64,000 nucleotides of DNA, taken from assembly GCA_902729315.2 (NCBI GenBank), contig LR746272.1, forward strand, positions 11,712,327 through 11,776,326, read 5' to 3'. The notes under the pieces were generated by a model. That model worked only from the letters and a program-made list of their open reading frames with translations, had not been told where the DNA came from and searched no databases. The translations under genes and the position numbers were made by a program. Of this stretch, positions 40,301-52,060 are shown one piece after another (position 1 is the stretch's first letter; every line of letters starts with the position of its first letter). The stretch comes from Spirodela intermedia (taxonomy: Eukaryota > Streptophyta > Magnoliopsida > Alismatales > Araceae).

Positions 40301-41061
40301 AATCTATACGACTTTCTGATCTCGATCTGCTGTCACACTGCGCTTTCCCTTCGATTACAGTGGTCCCCAGATAAAGCATCAGTCTTCGGGAGTGCTGCAG
40401 AGGACGGCTTCCTAAATATTTGGGATCTTGACAAGGTATGAAGCTTTTATTTTATTTTATTTTCAAAAAAAATAAAATTAGTAGAAAAAAAATGGAGCTG
40501 CTCTCTCTCACTCTTCCTTCTCTCTTGGTCTCGAAGGTGGGCAAGAAGCAAGAACGTTCTGGGACAAGGACCCAGAACGCCCCCCCCGGTCTGTTCTTTC
40601 AGCACGCGGGTCACAGGTGCCCCCACCCCCACGTTCATCATCTTCGCCCTCTGCCCGGCCGGCTCTCATCCCTTCCTTCACACGTGCGTGCAGAGACAAA
40701 GTCGTTGACTTTCATTGGAACGCCTCCGACCCTTGGACCATTGTCAGCGTGTCCGACGACTGCGAGAGCACCGGCGGCGGCGGAACTTTGCAGGTACACA
40801 TACACGTGACCGTCACATTTCTACAGCCGTTGACTATATATATATATATATATATATAGTCCTGGCTTTTTATTTCTTCCCCAAGATCCTAGACCCAAAA
40901 TCCTTTTCTGGGTTTATTTTTTATTTTTTATCCTAAATGATGCTATCTTTGGTATGCAGATGTGGCGCATGAGTGACCTGATCTACCGGCCCGAAGAGGA
41001 GGTTCTCGCCGAGCTGGAGAAGTTCAAGCAGCACATACAGACGTGCTCCAAGAGGCCCTGA
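34355..41061 (+). CDS. FVE: WD40 histone-binding protein, MSI4/FVE-like
   Basis: Fifteen exons: 34355-34482, 35387-35450, 36429-36515, 37574-37636, 38108-38173, 38287-38361, 38739-38814, 39135-39348, 39649-39730, 39992-40065, 40163-40274, 40361-40435, 40537-40616, 40694-40793, 40960-41061; 1398 nt, 465 aa. It matches the RBAP46/48-type protein MSI4/FVE through its length, e.g. YDWFANHNLVWPSLSCRWG, THTDSPDVLIWDVE, ILTGHEDNAEFALAMCP, EFCSVGDDSCLIFWDAR, KAHDADLHCVDWNPHD and the C-terminal MWRMSDLIYRPEEEV. MSI4 is a nuclear histone-binding WD40 protein of HDAC, PRC2-like and CUL4-DDB1 complexes, controlling flowering and cold response. The basic N-terminal extension of FVE is absent here. Intron 11 begins with GC (CAG|GCATGA). 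Confidence 0.95.
40835..40858. repeat. (TA)n microsatellite in MSI4-like intron 14
   Basis: A TA dinucleotide run in the last intron of the gene, about 100 bases before the final exon. Confidence 0.88.
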
Positions 41062-42360
41062 CCAGGAGGTAGTTGACTAGTCCTTCTTGTTCTTGGACAG
41101 ACGTCGGAGACTCCAAGCCCTTTCCCATAACCTGGGACCGGCCGCCGTCGGATCGCTGACCATTTTGTTCCTGTCGGGCGTAGTTAATCTACAGTGAACA
41201 CCGCGAATTCTAGCTCTGATGGGTTCAAATCCAAGTCTAAGGGAGATGGTATTGCCCATAAAAAATATTAGGATAATGTTAGGATAATATTAGGATAAAA
41301 AATATTAGCATATAGAAAACGTATGGAAATTATGAGATATCCCCATGAGTTAGGACCGGCCGCATTTTAATATACAATTTAATTAAAGTAAGAATTATAC
41401 AGCTGACGTGTAAAATCGGTGGGGCTAAGATTAGCATACAGAATGCAGACCATGTTGACCATGTTTTGGTGGGCGTACTTAATTTTACTATGAAGAGTAA
41501 AAATCATATCTTTGACGCTCAAAAATCTAAGGGGGGAGGGGGGGAGCATTATCGCCCATATAAAATTAGCATAAAAATAGTACATAAAAAGCGGAATATG
41601 AAAATTATAAGTCACGTTGACCATGGTGTTTTGGTGGGTCCACGTAATTTACAATGGAGAATAAAAGTCATATCTTTAACACGTAAAAAACTAAGTGGGT
41701 AGAGGGTTATTATTGTCCATATAAAATAAGCATAAAATTATAAGTCACGTTGACCATGTTGACCGTGCTGTTTTGGTGGGTACGTAATTTATAATGGAGA
41801 CTAAAAATCATATCTTTGACGCATAAAAATCTAAGTGGGTGGAGATATTATTGCCCATATAAAGTTAGTGTAATGTAGATGAAGGAGAGGAGAAGAGAGG
41901 AGAGCGTGTAGGAAGAGGAGAAGAGCCACGGTTTTCTACGCGAGCGTGTTTCCGTGAAGAGTGGTGATATCCAATCCGTATTATTTATTTTTTAACAAAT
42001 TCGTAATTTTCTTTAAAGGATTTTATTATCGGTGGGACGTAGAGGCGGGTTCGGCGGTGACCTGGAGAGGAGGGTGGTGAAATTTAGGCGGTGGTGACCG
42101 ACTGGCGCATGCGGCCTGTAGCGGCCGTTTCGGCCGTTGGAGCTCGACAGGAGCGAGTGACGGGATCCCAGCCTAGGCGCGAGGGAGGTGAGAAACGTTC
42201 TCCCTGGCCCGCCTCTCTCTCGCTCGCTCGCTTTCTGTGGCGTCGTCTTCCTCGCTGAGGCGGTTGGAGAATGGACAGGAGCGGGGAGTCCGGTCGTCCT
42301 CCTTTTCGCGTGAGGAGAGTGCGAGGAAGGGTGAACGGAGAGAGGGAGACGGAGGGAGAA
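41062..42360. other. Intergenic region between MSI4-like and EXO70A-like genes
   Basis: No gene seen. The middle is a degenerate tandem repeat described separately; the right end (about 42020-42360) is GC-rich and is the probable EXO70A promoter and leader, with a CTCTCTCGCTCGCTCGC stretch near 42213. Confidence 0.7.
41454..41875. repeat. Degenerate tandem repeat, unit about 130-160 bp
   Basis: Three successive copies start at GTTGACC at 41454, 41616 and 41749. Each contains, in the same order, TTTTGGTGGG, a TAATTTA-type stretch, AAGTCATATCTTT or AAATCATATCTTT, AAAA-CTAAG(T)GGG, ATTATTGCCCATATAAA or close forms, and (in copies one and two) a terminal ATTATAAGTCAC. Spacings are 162 and 133 bases; copy three ends near 41875. 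Worn partial copies appear at about 41220-41275 (with CTAAGGGAGATGG, ATTGCCCATA) and 41340-41450. Origin unknown; a noncoding mobile element or satellite fragment is possible. Confidence 0.85.
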
Positions 42361-45300
42361 ATGGGGCCTCCGCAGGGGATAGAAGTCCTGCGGCGGAGGG
42401 CGAGCGTCCTGAGGGAGTCACTGCAGAAGAGCCAGACCAACACCGACGCAATGGTGTCCATCCTTGGCTCGTTCGATCACCGCCTCTCTGCCCTCGAGGC
42501 GGCGATGCGTCCCATTCAGGTTTTTCCGCATCCCTCGACCGGCATTATGCTACCTAAAGATATTCTAACCATTCCTCTTCGTGCATTAAATCATTAATTT
42601 TATCATATTTCTCTTTCGGTTTTGATCAAACACCACGAGACTGTGAGCTATGCATTAAACTGCATGAAGGACATAACCATTCCATTTTCATGCAGTTATT
42701 AGCATTCACGAGGCCAATTGCATTTATTAAATAGATCTATCGGATACCTTCTTTTAGTCAGTAAATAAATTTTCAACTCGAAAAATGGTTAAAAATTCCT
42801 ACTGCAGCGTTATGATGCCTATAAATGTAAATAATTCATTTAGGGTGGATAATTTATTATTTAAATTATAAGAGTCCCGTATACTTTCATCCTTTTTAAA
42901 ACTTTTTGAGACTCCATCCGCTTGATAATTCTATTAGGTATAGCTTGATTTTTCTTACGCTTCTCGTGCAGGTGAGGACCCATGCCATCAGGAGGGCTCA
43001 CGAAAACATTGACAAGACACTAAAGTCTGCAGCGATAATTCTGTCTCAGTTTGATCTTTCACGCGAGGTTTTCTTTCCTCAAATCACTTTTATTTTTTTT
43101 CTTGACCTTTATAATATATTAAAAGTTCTTCACGGGATAGAGACATGCAAGGAATGGTGTGGAAATCCTTATGCTAAAAAAATGGGAAAATGAGGGTTCC
43201 CTTTTAAAATTGTAGGCAGAAGCAAAGATTCTTAAAGGGCCACACGAGGATTTGGAAAGTTACTTGGAGGCGGTTGAGCAGCTGAGAAGCAACGTACGCT
43301 TCTTCAGTTCAAACAAAAGCTTCAAAAGTAGTGATGGAGTCCTTAACCACGCAAATAACTTGTTGGCAAAGGCAATTTTAAAGTTAGAGGAAGAATTCAG
43401 ACAGTTGTTATCAAATTACAGGTTTGTGATTATCCGCCGACCACAAACTTATCGTGTTTACTTCTCAAGCGTCTTTCATTTACGAAGTTGTGTAGTTTTC
43501 AGAGAATGTCTCTTGACATTATCGTTCAATTTTTTACGCTTTTCTTTTTTAAAAAATATTATATATAAAACCTTCGGAAGCTTCTGTCTTTGCTGATATT
43601 TTGCATCACCAAAAGATTTCGATGCCCGCTGTGAAAACTGGGAATGGGAAGGTAAGTAGATTTCTTTCACAAAAAAATATTTTAAATTCTATTAATTCGT
43701 GAATTTTGAAGTAGGATTTCCTACATGGAATGAAACAACATGGATATGAGAATATGCTATCCGCTGTGCTCATTTTTCTTAGACTTTTTAAGATTTGCTT
43801 AAAGAAAAATATGAACACTCACTAACAAGATTAATATCTCCCATGAACGGCAAAGTCAACGAAGTTCGGGGAAAATGCGATAACTTGCCTTTGTACCTGA
43901 GGATTAAAGACAGAAAATGGGAAAAAAATGGCGACCTTAAAACACAAATGTGTAAGTCTAAAGTGACTTGAATGAGAGGGATAGTATTAAATTAGATTGT
44001 CAACTTTCTATTAAAAAATACGCAGTCAAATATTTCCTCTATAAAGAATATATGGAAATAGAGGCTAGGCCTACCCAAAGTTAGGAAGACAGAGGTGAAA
44101 GACAGCGAGATATATGTGTGCATGAACAAGCTTATGATTTTTCGGGGAAACATTAAAAAGATCAGTCAGTCAAGTAATGCATGCAGCTCACTGTATTTTC
44201 CACAGTAAGGTGATTCACTCAGAAGAAATAGAAGCGATGTTTTGAGATGTTAAATGAGGTATGCTCAGAAAATTTACGTGAATCGTGGAGAAAGAAGTAA
44301 TCGATGGATTTATTTTCACAGAATAATACAATTATATATTTTCCATTAATTTATTTGGGTGAGAAAAAATAATTACGAAACGATTTATGCATCTTATTAG
44401 GGGACTTTGGTCCCACTAATATTTTATTCCTATAACTTAAAACTAATTTTTTTGAAATATTTATAACTTTTAAGTGTCATAGTATCAAATATTTTGTCCA
44501 TAAATTATTATATTTATTCTCTGGTTCCCTTAAGTCACATTCCATGTGTTCTGTTTGGTCAACTGACATTTTTTCACCATCCATTTCTTCTTCCATCCGT
44601 CCAGTTTCACTCGCAATCAATTTCTTGTTACACACATACACATATCAAAGCTATGCTTCTTGAAATACCTTTTGCTTTGCTATGCCCTGCCCCGAAGAAA
44701 TTCTCCGTGCTGTAACTATCTCACCAAAGATCCTAGTTCTTCGAGTGAAAAATCTTCTGGGACTTAGAACTCTTTCGAGTACGCCCTGTTCCATGAAAGA
44801 CAATAAAAACTTGTAGAATATGTGAAAGAGAAACCTCCTATCCTCATTCAGTCAGAAGACATTCCCACGGAAACTTAACGTACTAAATTTGGGGCACCAA
44901 AATTTAATATCATATTCCTAAACTTGGAATGCGTTGATATTCAAAAACAGTATTACAGGTTCTACGTAGATCAACTTATCAATCCTAATAAAAAATATTT
45001 TAGTTCCTGTGGTTATATTTGAAGCCATTTTAACTTATCCGATCGAATTGCCACAATGCTTCTGTCTTTACTATTTTAAGCTTTTCACCATTATACATTT
45101 ATATTGATTTTTTTTTATTTTTCAGCAAACCTTTGGAGTCTGAAAATCTTTTTGATTGCCTGCCAAATTCACTGAGACCATCATACGGCCCACAAGGAAA
45201 TCAGGGTGATCCTAGTCTGAAAGCCTCGTATAGCGCCAATAACTCCGAGCATCAAAACAAATCATTAGAAATACTAACATACAAGCCTCTGACTCTTATT

Positions 45301-48300
45301 TCGCCAAGGATTTTACCTTTGCTACATGAGCTAGCGCAACAAATGGTTCAAGCTGGGTACCGGCAACAGTGCTTCAAAATTTACAGGTAAGTTGTGGAGA
45401 ATTTATACTGTCATTTTTTTCAATTAGTTTGATATTGTGATGCATAAGAATACCTTTTTCTAAGTGAGTTACGTTTTTGTATTTTAATTTTTATTTTTTT
45501 TATCAATATCTGTGTCACCTGATATTAGCTAACTGTGAACCAATTTATCTAATGATTCGTTCGTCCAATTTGAAAAAAATGGGGAGTACAATTTTCATTG
45601 ACGAGATTTTCCTTTGAAATTCTAGGAGAATCGGGTCTTTAGCTTTCCTTGTGACTTCAGATTTGAATCGGGTCATTTTTTAGGATATTTCGTCTATTAA
45701 GGGGAGGGATGTTTAATGATTTTTTTTTATCTCCATCAATAAATTGGCCTTGAAGTTTCTAGGAAAATGTGGCTTTTGGGTGCCCTGTGGGTGCCCTGTG
45801 GCTTCAAATGAAATTTTTATTGCTGAATTGGACGTTCCTCTCTTTCTAATCTGCTTATTATTCTTGGAAAATTCTTCGTGATGAATTTTTCTCTCTCATA
45901 TTTTCCTTTGGTATGGGCTTGACGGAAGAACCATGCATCCATAAGTACAGTTGAACTATACAAGGACCTTTTAAATTGGGTCAGGTTTATTATACGTGAA
46001 ATCTTAAAGTTTTGAGAGTCTTCACCAAAAAAAATAACTCCTCTATTTTGGAAATTCGAACGGTTTGTGGTTTAAAGTTGTATCATTTTGGGTCCCTATT
46101 ATTTAACAGTTGGGCGTTCCCGAGAAAATAATATTTTCTCTGGAAAAAAAATATTAATTTTCTCTAGTTACCACATCACACAGATCGTTATAAATTATGG
46201 TTTCTTGTCAAGTATTTTTTGCTTTTCTTGGATAAATATACAGCGTATCAACATCTTCAATTATGGGTTGGCTCTAATATTCACCATCGGGGAGTACAAT
46301 TTCTAATCCGCGTTTGTAAACCTGAAGCGGGATAAATCAAGCTCGGAGAGGCGTGCAGACGGTTATTTAAACCATTATTATGTTTATTTGTAAAAGCAGA
46401 GAAAAATATTAGAGGAAATATACAGAACTTGGTGAAGTGGCAGGGAGGTGGAGGAGGAAAAATATAATTTTTTGTTGTGTTCTCTCCCTACTCCTACCAT
46501 TCAAAGGTTGCTTCTATGTTATTATTCCATATCTATCACTACTAAACATCAAACTTGAGGTCCATTGGAAAATAAAAACTAATTATTCAATGGACCGACT
46601 TGGAAGACAGAAAATTGGGTTTCCCAAATCAAATAACTGCAAAGATAGAGGATAAATTCAGAAAAACGCGGCAAATAGACTAGCATAATTTACTTCTGGG
46701 TCTACATCCAATTCATGGAGATTTATTTTTTGGAATTTTCTTTCCATTTAATCGTGTGATTCATAGCTTGGGGTTTGACGTTGCATTTTCAATGCAGTAA
46801 TAAAAAAATAGTACACGATGCTTTATATTTCAGAACCAGAAAATTCCAATTTTCAACCAGAATGTGATGAAAAATGTTAAAAGATGAGGGTTGAAACAAT
46901 GCATTCTTCTTATATTCACTCTCTATTTAGGTAATGATGGCAAAATATTTCTTTCATTGGAACATAGAATTTAAATTGAAAAATTTCTTGGCGGTGAGAA
47001 ATTTTCTTAGATTTATGGAATCATTCAGTCTACCAGTGCCCTCCGTTTCCTCTTCTGACATTCCAACGTTAAATTTCTAATCAACCGTTCTTCAGAGAAA
47101 GTCGAACTTCGGTTATGGAACAGACCCTTAGGAAGCTTGGTGTTGAGAAGCTCAGCAAGGATGAGGTGCAGAAGATGCAGTGGGAGATCCTGGAAGCTAA
47201 GATTGGAAATTGGACGGTCTACATGCGAATTGCGGTAAGATGTGTGATTTTGAACAGACGATCTCATATAAACTAGTAATATTAACCATCTTCCGATATC
47301 AAACCAGGTCGTACTTTTGTTTTCTGGAGAGAGAAAGGTCTGTGATCAAATATTTGACGGCATGGATTCTCTTAGGGATCAGTGTTTCTCTGAGGTGACC
47401 GCCAACAGTCTTGCAATGCTTCTGAGTTTTGGTGATGCTATTGCCAAAAGCAAAAGGTCACCAGAAAAATTATTTGTTCTTCTTGACATGTATGAACTAA
47501 TGCGCGAGCTTCAGCCAGAGGTTTGTGTTTTTCCGGCAGCGGTATTTTATTTATGTTATTTGTAACACATTTAATCTTTTAATGCATTATTATTATGCCA
47601 TTATAACTATATTTAGAAAGAAATTCTGGTAATTTTAAATAAACATGATGAATCAGGATTTTCACTAAAATGAATGGGCATACTTATATCACATACTTCT
47701 TTTGGTTTTTCAGCTATTTTTATGACTTTAAATGGATCCATAATCCGAAATACCATATACACATTTCATCAGTGAGGTTGGGGAGAAGAATGAAAATACC
47801 ACCTCTTCTCCTGGGGTAAAATAGGAAAAATAAATAAAGGTAGAACGTGGCATTTCAACATTGCGTCGTTTTCCCTGCTTATAGGAAAAGTGGATAAACG
47901 TTGAGAATTTCGTGACAGTAATAAGAAAAATTGTGTGCCTTTGGTCTTTATTTTTCCTATCTGAGACTACTTATTGAGGCCGCATGTATTTCAGTGAAAA
48001 TTTATACAGTGTTTTTTTCTGGTGCTCATAATTTTTTAAATATTATTTTTGGATTTTGGGATAATCTATTTATTTTTTAATATTTTCTGTGCAAGAACAT
48101 TAGCGGTCAGTTTTCACGCAGATACTTTATCACCGCCTCATATGTAATATTTTTCCTTCAGTTAGATTCTATTCTTAACTGCTTGAATACTAAAAATGCA
48201 GACAGTTTTATACGCACTCATTATTTCGTATTTATAAATTTCCCAAATTTTAAAACTGGTTTTCCAGATAGAGAGAATTTTCTCTGGCAAAGCTTGCTCA

Positions 48301-49126
48301 GAGATGAGAGATGCTGCATTGAGTTTGACAAGGCGTTTGGGTCAAACTGCCCAAGAAACCTTTGGAGATTTCGAAGAAGCAGTTGAAAAGGATGCTACGA
48401 AAACCACCGTTTCAGATGGAACTGTGCATCCCCTGACTAGCTACGTCATTAATTATGTGAAGTTTTTGTTTGAGTAAGCACTAGCTTCTTTTTTTATTCG
48501 CCATCTGTCCTTCCGATTGTGTCGCAGGGTGAACTGCATAGGTTTTCTGTTTGTTTCACCCCACATATTATCGTTTATTTATTTTCTAATTTATTCTTAA
48601 GGCAAAATTCATGGATCAGTTGTGTTCGCCGTATTACATAACGGATTATTTTCTGCCCATGATGTTGACTTTTGTAAAACTGAATTTCTTGGAAAGCATC
48701 AATTTTCTTCCCTGATCAATCGACGAATGAAACATTTACAGCTATCAATCGACATTCAAGCTGCTTTTTCAAGGGTTTGATGATGGAAGTGAACCAAACT
48801 CCCAGCTTACCAACATGACAGTGAGGATAATGAATGCTCTTCAGACAAACCTGGATGGGAAATCTAAGCAGTACAGAGATCCTGCGTTGACTTACATATT
48901 CCTCATGAATAACATTCACTACATGGTTAGATCTGTGCGAAGGTGAGCTGTACAAATATATAGAGTAAAAGATGTATTAGAACTTAAAGACGAGTGACAA
49001 GTTTTCATAATAATTTTCAGATCTGAAGCTAAGGATCTACTAGGCGATGACTGGGTTCAAAGGCATAGGAGGGTCGTTCAGCAGAATGCAAATCAATACA
49101 GGAGGGTTGCTTGGACAAAGGTTCGC

Positions 49127-49196
<70 letters not shown>

Positions 49197-50205
49197 CTAT
49201 CTCATGATCTAATATCTCTTTGCTTCTGATATTCTGCCTCCTTATGATCCATCATTCCTATTTATGCTCCAATTATCATCATGAAGAACGCCCTTGTCAA
49301 GAAATTTGTGAGAAAAAACCTCGTGAAGAACAGGATTTTAGATCGGCAGTAGGGCCTGAAACTTCTCCGCTTCTCCTTGAGCTTCGTTGACTCACGACCA
49401 GCTCCCTCACTGAGCTTCTCCTGGTGTTTTCGCTTCGTTCAGCTTACTATTTCTTTCCTTGGGTTGGGTCGCATTCACCTCATTTTTCTACAAAAATCCA
49501 TCTTGAATGAGAAGCCGTATCATCTTCCAGATATTAATGCTTCCGCTGCTCGGCAGCTTCTGCAGAGTCTGACGATTCAAGTCAACAACAGCAGCGGAGG
49601 CAGCGGGATGGGAGGAGATGGAGGCGGCGCAGGACCCGGCGGACAAGGAATCGGGAACATCAGCGGCGTCTCTCGGGCCACGGTGAAGGAGAGGTCTCCA
49701 TCTGATGCTCCAGTTATCGTTGACTTTGCCCTCCTCGAGATTCCCCAGCCGAAAGTGTTCTCTCTGGCGCTGTCAGGTTCAAGTCATTCAACGCGCAATT
49801 CGAGGAGCTCCACCAGCGACAATCTCAGTGGAGTGTGCCTGATCTTGAGCTGCGGGAGTCTCTGAGGCTATCCATCGCCGAAGTTCTCCTCCCAGCTTAT
49901 CGGAGCTTCATCAAGCGGTTTGGGTAAGTTTTCAATCGACAGTTCCACCCGATTCTCGGTCAACCCAAGAACGCAGAACCCAGTTAGGCCTGTTTTTTTT
50001 CTTCTTTTTTTTTCCTCCAATGGCAGCCCTTTTGATCCGTCTATGATCCTGAATCTTCTGTCATCTTGTTGTTGGTGCGTGAGGCAGGCCCATGATAGAG
50101 AGCGGCAAGAACCCTCAGAAATATTACAGATATGCCCCGGAGGTCGTCGACAGGCTGCTCGGCGAGTTCTTCGAAGGGAAGGTCTGGGGCGAGCTGAAGC
50201 GTTGA
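42361..50205 (+). CDS. EXO70A1: Exocyst subunit EXO70A-like
   Basis: Twelve exons: 42361-42519, 42972-43067, 43216-43421, 45126-45386, 47096-47234, 47308-47520, 48268-48473, 48742-48942, 49021-49120, 49557-49693, 49777-49923, 50088-50205; 1983 nt, 660 aa. Strong EXO70A1 marks throughout: [122 protein letters not shown], and C-terminal [13 protein letters not shown]70 is the membrane-binding exocyst subunit that tethers secretory vesicles at the plasma membrane; the A1 type serves polar growth, tracheary elements and stigma. Start at 42361 matches the family's N-terminus; an in-frame ATG at 42271 would add 30 residues. A Gly-rich insert lies in exon 10. Intron 3 (43422-45125) and intron 4 (45387-47095) are each 1.7 kb. 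Confidence 0.94.
49131..49196. repeat. Compound (CT)20(AT)13 microsatellite in EXO70A-like intron 9
   Basis: CT run at 49131-49170 passes directly into an AT run at 49171-49196. It begins ten bases after the exon 9 donor, which is itself a weak GTTCGC. Confidence 0.92.
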
Positions 50206-50412
50206 CTGCCCTGTTCTCCCCCCGTTGACAAATTGGCAGCCCATTTTGAGACTCTCTCTCTCTCTCTCTTTCTCTCTCTGTGGTGTACCTTTCGCTGTGA
50301 TGAGAGACGAACATAGATAGAGTGGTCTGAGACGAACAAATTCGAGAGAGCTCAGATCCCTCGCCCATCCTGTTATGGTTCGGAAGTGGGGCGGGCACAT
50401 AAGCAACGTATC

Positions 50413-50413
<1 letters not shown>

Positions 50414-50448
<35 letters not shown>
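50414..50448. repeat. (GA)n microsatellite
   Basis: Perfect GA run of 35 bases downstream of the EXO70A-like stop. Confidence 0.9.
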
Positions 50449-50450
<2 letters not shown>

Positions 50451-50693
50451 GCCTCATGGGCCGCGTCGCTCCGCGTGGGGCTCGTCGCAAGCTCGCAGTT
50501 GGGCCTATCGAGAAGGTTGCAGTTGGGTGTATCGCAGTTGGGCCTATCGATGGCCCTCCGTCGTCGAGGAAATTGCGGGAGGGAAGGAGAAGAGGCTTTC
50601 GAGGGAAAAAAGGCCTACCCATTTTCTTTTTCCGTTTTGGATCAGCTTTTCCTTTTCTACAAGATGACGGGCGTCTGCCCCCGCCTCCCCCCG

Positions 50694-50696
<3 letters not shown>

Positions 50697-50728
<32 letters not shown>
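50697..50728. repeat. (GA)n microsatellite
   Basis: GA run of about 30 bases close to the 3' end of the unknown minus-strand gene. Confidence 0.9.
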
Positions 50729-50734
<6 letters not shown>

Positions 50735-50846
50735 GGGGACAGAAGAGGACAAGGGAGGAGGAGGGGGCGCCACTCGGAGGCCCGCACTGCACAGCTGCAC
50801 CGAAACGGCCGCCCCCGCGCGCCACCTTTTCGCTTGGTGGGTCGGT

Positions 50847-51368
50847 CTATCCCTCCACCTCGAAGCCCCCACCAGCGAGGGCGAGACAGCCGTCGTCGCT
50901 CTGTTCCACATCCTCCACGCAGAGCTCCTCCCCCGCCGCCGGCACCCCCCACGCCGGCCCCAGCAGCCACGGCCGTACCTCCCCCGCCGCGGCGCCCCCG
51001 CCGCCTCCGCTGCCTCCGCCGTGGCGGGGCGCTCCGGCAACGCCGCGGGTGTCGATGCTGGCCATCACGGAGGAAGCCGAGTCAGAGAATGAGGGCCCGC
51101 AGCTCTCCTCGTTCCCGTTGATGGTCACGAACGGCGCCCCCGCCCACGAGCAGACGTAGGAGGAGGAGGAGGAGCTTGGCCGAGTTATCTCTTCCTCGAG
51201 GCATTTCATCACCTCCGCTACCATCTCCTCCTCTATCTGGAACTTGCCCGGGTCGTCAAAGTCTTCCACGTCCTCCAACTCCATCTCCATCTCCTCCTCG
51301 TCGTACATCATTGGGATCTTCGCTCCATTGCCTCCGCGGTCCCCCTGTTCCCTCTCCGGCTCCTCCAT
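50847..51368 (-). CDS. Unrecognised acidic plant protein
   Basis: A single open frame of 173 aa from the ATG at 51368 (MEEPEREQGDRGG). I do not recognise the family. The middle is acidic (YDEEEMEMELEDVEDFDD), followed by a helical-looking EEEMVAEVMKCLEEEI, a serine run, FVTINGNEESCGPSFSD and SASSVMASID, then a glycine/alanine-rich tail. The conserved-looking middle and non-random composition favour a real gene. A TATA-like TTATATATTT on the minus strand (51536-51527) would start transcription near 51500, so an in-frame ATG at 51515 is likely upstream of or at the transcript start and was not used. A leader intron ending TCTACAG before 51445 is possible. It lies tail-to-tail with EXO70A and head-to-tail behind the reductase gene. 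Confidence 0.55.
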   Translation of the reverse strand: MEEPEREQGDRGGNGAKIPMMYDEEEMEMELEDVEDFDDPGKFQIEEEMVAEVMKCLEEEITRPSSSSSSYVCSWAGAPFVTINGNEESCGPSFSDSASSVMASIDTRGVAGAPRHGGGSGGGGGAAAGEVRPWLLGPAWGVPAAGEELCVEDVEQSDDGCLALAGGGFEVEG

Positions 51369-52060
51369 TGCCCCCTCTGCCACCGGCAGCTTTCCCCCCC
51401 TCTCACACCCTGCGTGGCCAAAGCAAGTTCCGCCGCTACGGCTACCCTGTAGAGAGAGAATAAGAAAGAAAAGAGAGAGAGAGAGAGAGAGTGGGGGAGG
51501 CTCTGCTAAGCTCATCTCAGCTCAGTAAATATATAAGCTCGAGGTGGGAGGGGGTCCCTCGGGGCCCAGCGGGCGTACGGAGGTCACACGTTCGTGGGAG
51601 ATCGGGATTGGAAGATGTGACGTGGCGAGACTACGGGCCCCCCGGGAGAAAAACGCACGCGAAACGTCTCAGCCGACGCAGACGCCGCTGCTGTGACTAT
51701 TACGAAACTCCCCTCCCGAACGGCATTTCCCCGTCTCGGCTCGCGTACGGATTTTGTCGGAAATGGGCCCCACAAGTGAGCTCCCGTCTCGAGAGGTGCG
51801 CCCTCTCCTCCCGCCCTTTCCTCGCGAGTCAAGCCGCCGGCCATCGGTTTCTACAACCACGTCCTGCAAGAATCCAACCCATACAAGAATACTCCGTCGC
51901 ACGTGCGGGCAGGGGCCCACTGAATCGCACGTGGCGGCAATCCAGTCCATCACCATTGACTCTCTCTCTCTCTCTCTCTCTCCAGCTCATACCGGAAACG
52001 TGCCGTTAAAAATCCAGCCTTTGCACCGCCGTAAATTCGCTTTTGCCCTCGCTGGCCGTG
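51369..52060. other. Intergenic region, unknown-gene promoter and reductase 3' region
   Basis: No gene seen. CACGTG-containing motifs occur at about 51900 and 51929, and a CT run at 51961-51981 sits 80 bases beyond the reductase stop. Confidence 0.6.
51526..51537 (-). promoter_or_regulatory. TATA-like element of the unknown acidic gene
   Basis: Reads CTTATATATTTA on the minus strand, about 160 bases before the chosen ATG. A GA run at 51473-51490 (CT on the transcript strand) lies between, in the probable leader. Confidence 0.45.

Larger units (their letters stand above)
50206..50846. other. Convergent spacer between EXO70A-like and unknown minus-strand gene
   Basis: About 640 bases with three GA/CT tracts (50252-50278, 50414-50448, 50697-50728) and a short repeated phrase TTGGGCCTATCG near 50501 and 50540. 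No gene seen; both 3' ends fall here. Confidence 0.65.

Noticed and set aside
41215-41240. GGTTCAAATCC, a perfect tRNA/SINE B-box-like string
   Set aside because: The flanks do not form a T-stem and no A box or cloverleaf is present upstream, so no tRNA or SINE is called.
42271-42360. Upstream in-frame ATG adding 30 residues to EXO70A
   Set aside because: The extra residues are Arg/Gly/Glu-rich leader-like text, while the ATG at 42361 matches the usual EXO70A1 N-terminus.
50041-50970. Minus-strand open frame of 309 codons
   Set aside because: It runs antisense over the last EXO70A exon and through three GA/CT microsatellites; the translation is low-complexity Ser-Leu, Gly and Arg text with no domain.
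51369-51515. Longer start for the unknown acidic protein with a hydrophobic Leu-Ser run
   Set aside because: The hydrophobic run is a translated CT microsatellite, and the ATG is only about 15-20 bases from the TATA-like box, so it probably precedes or sits at the transcript start.
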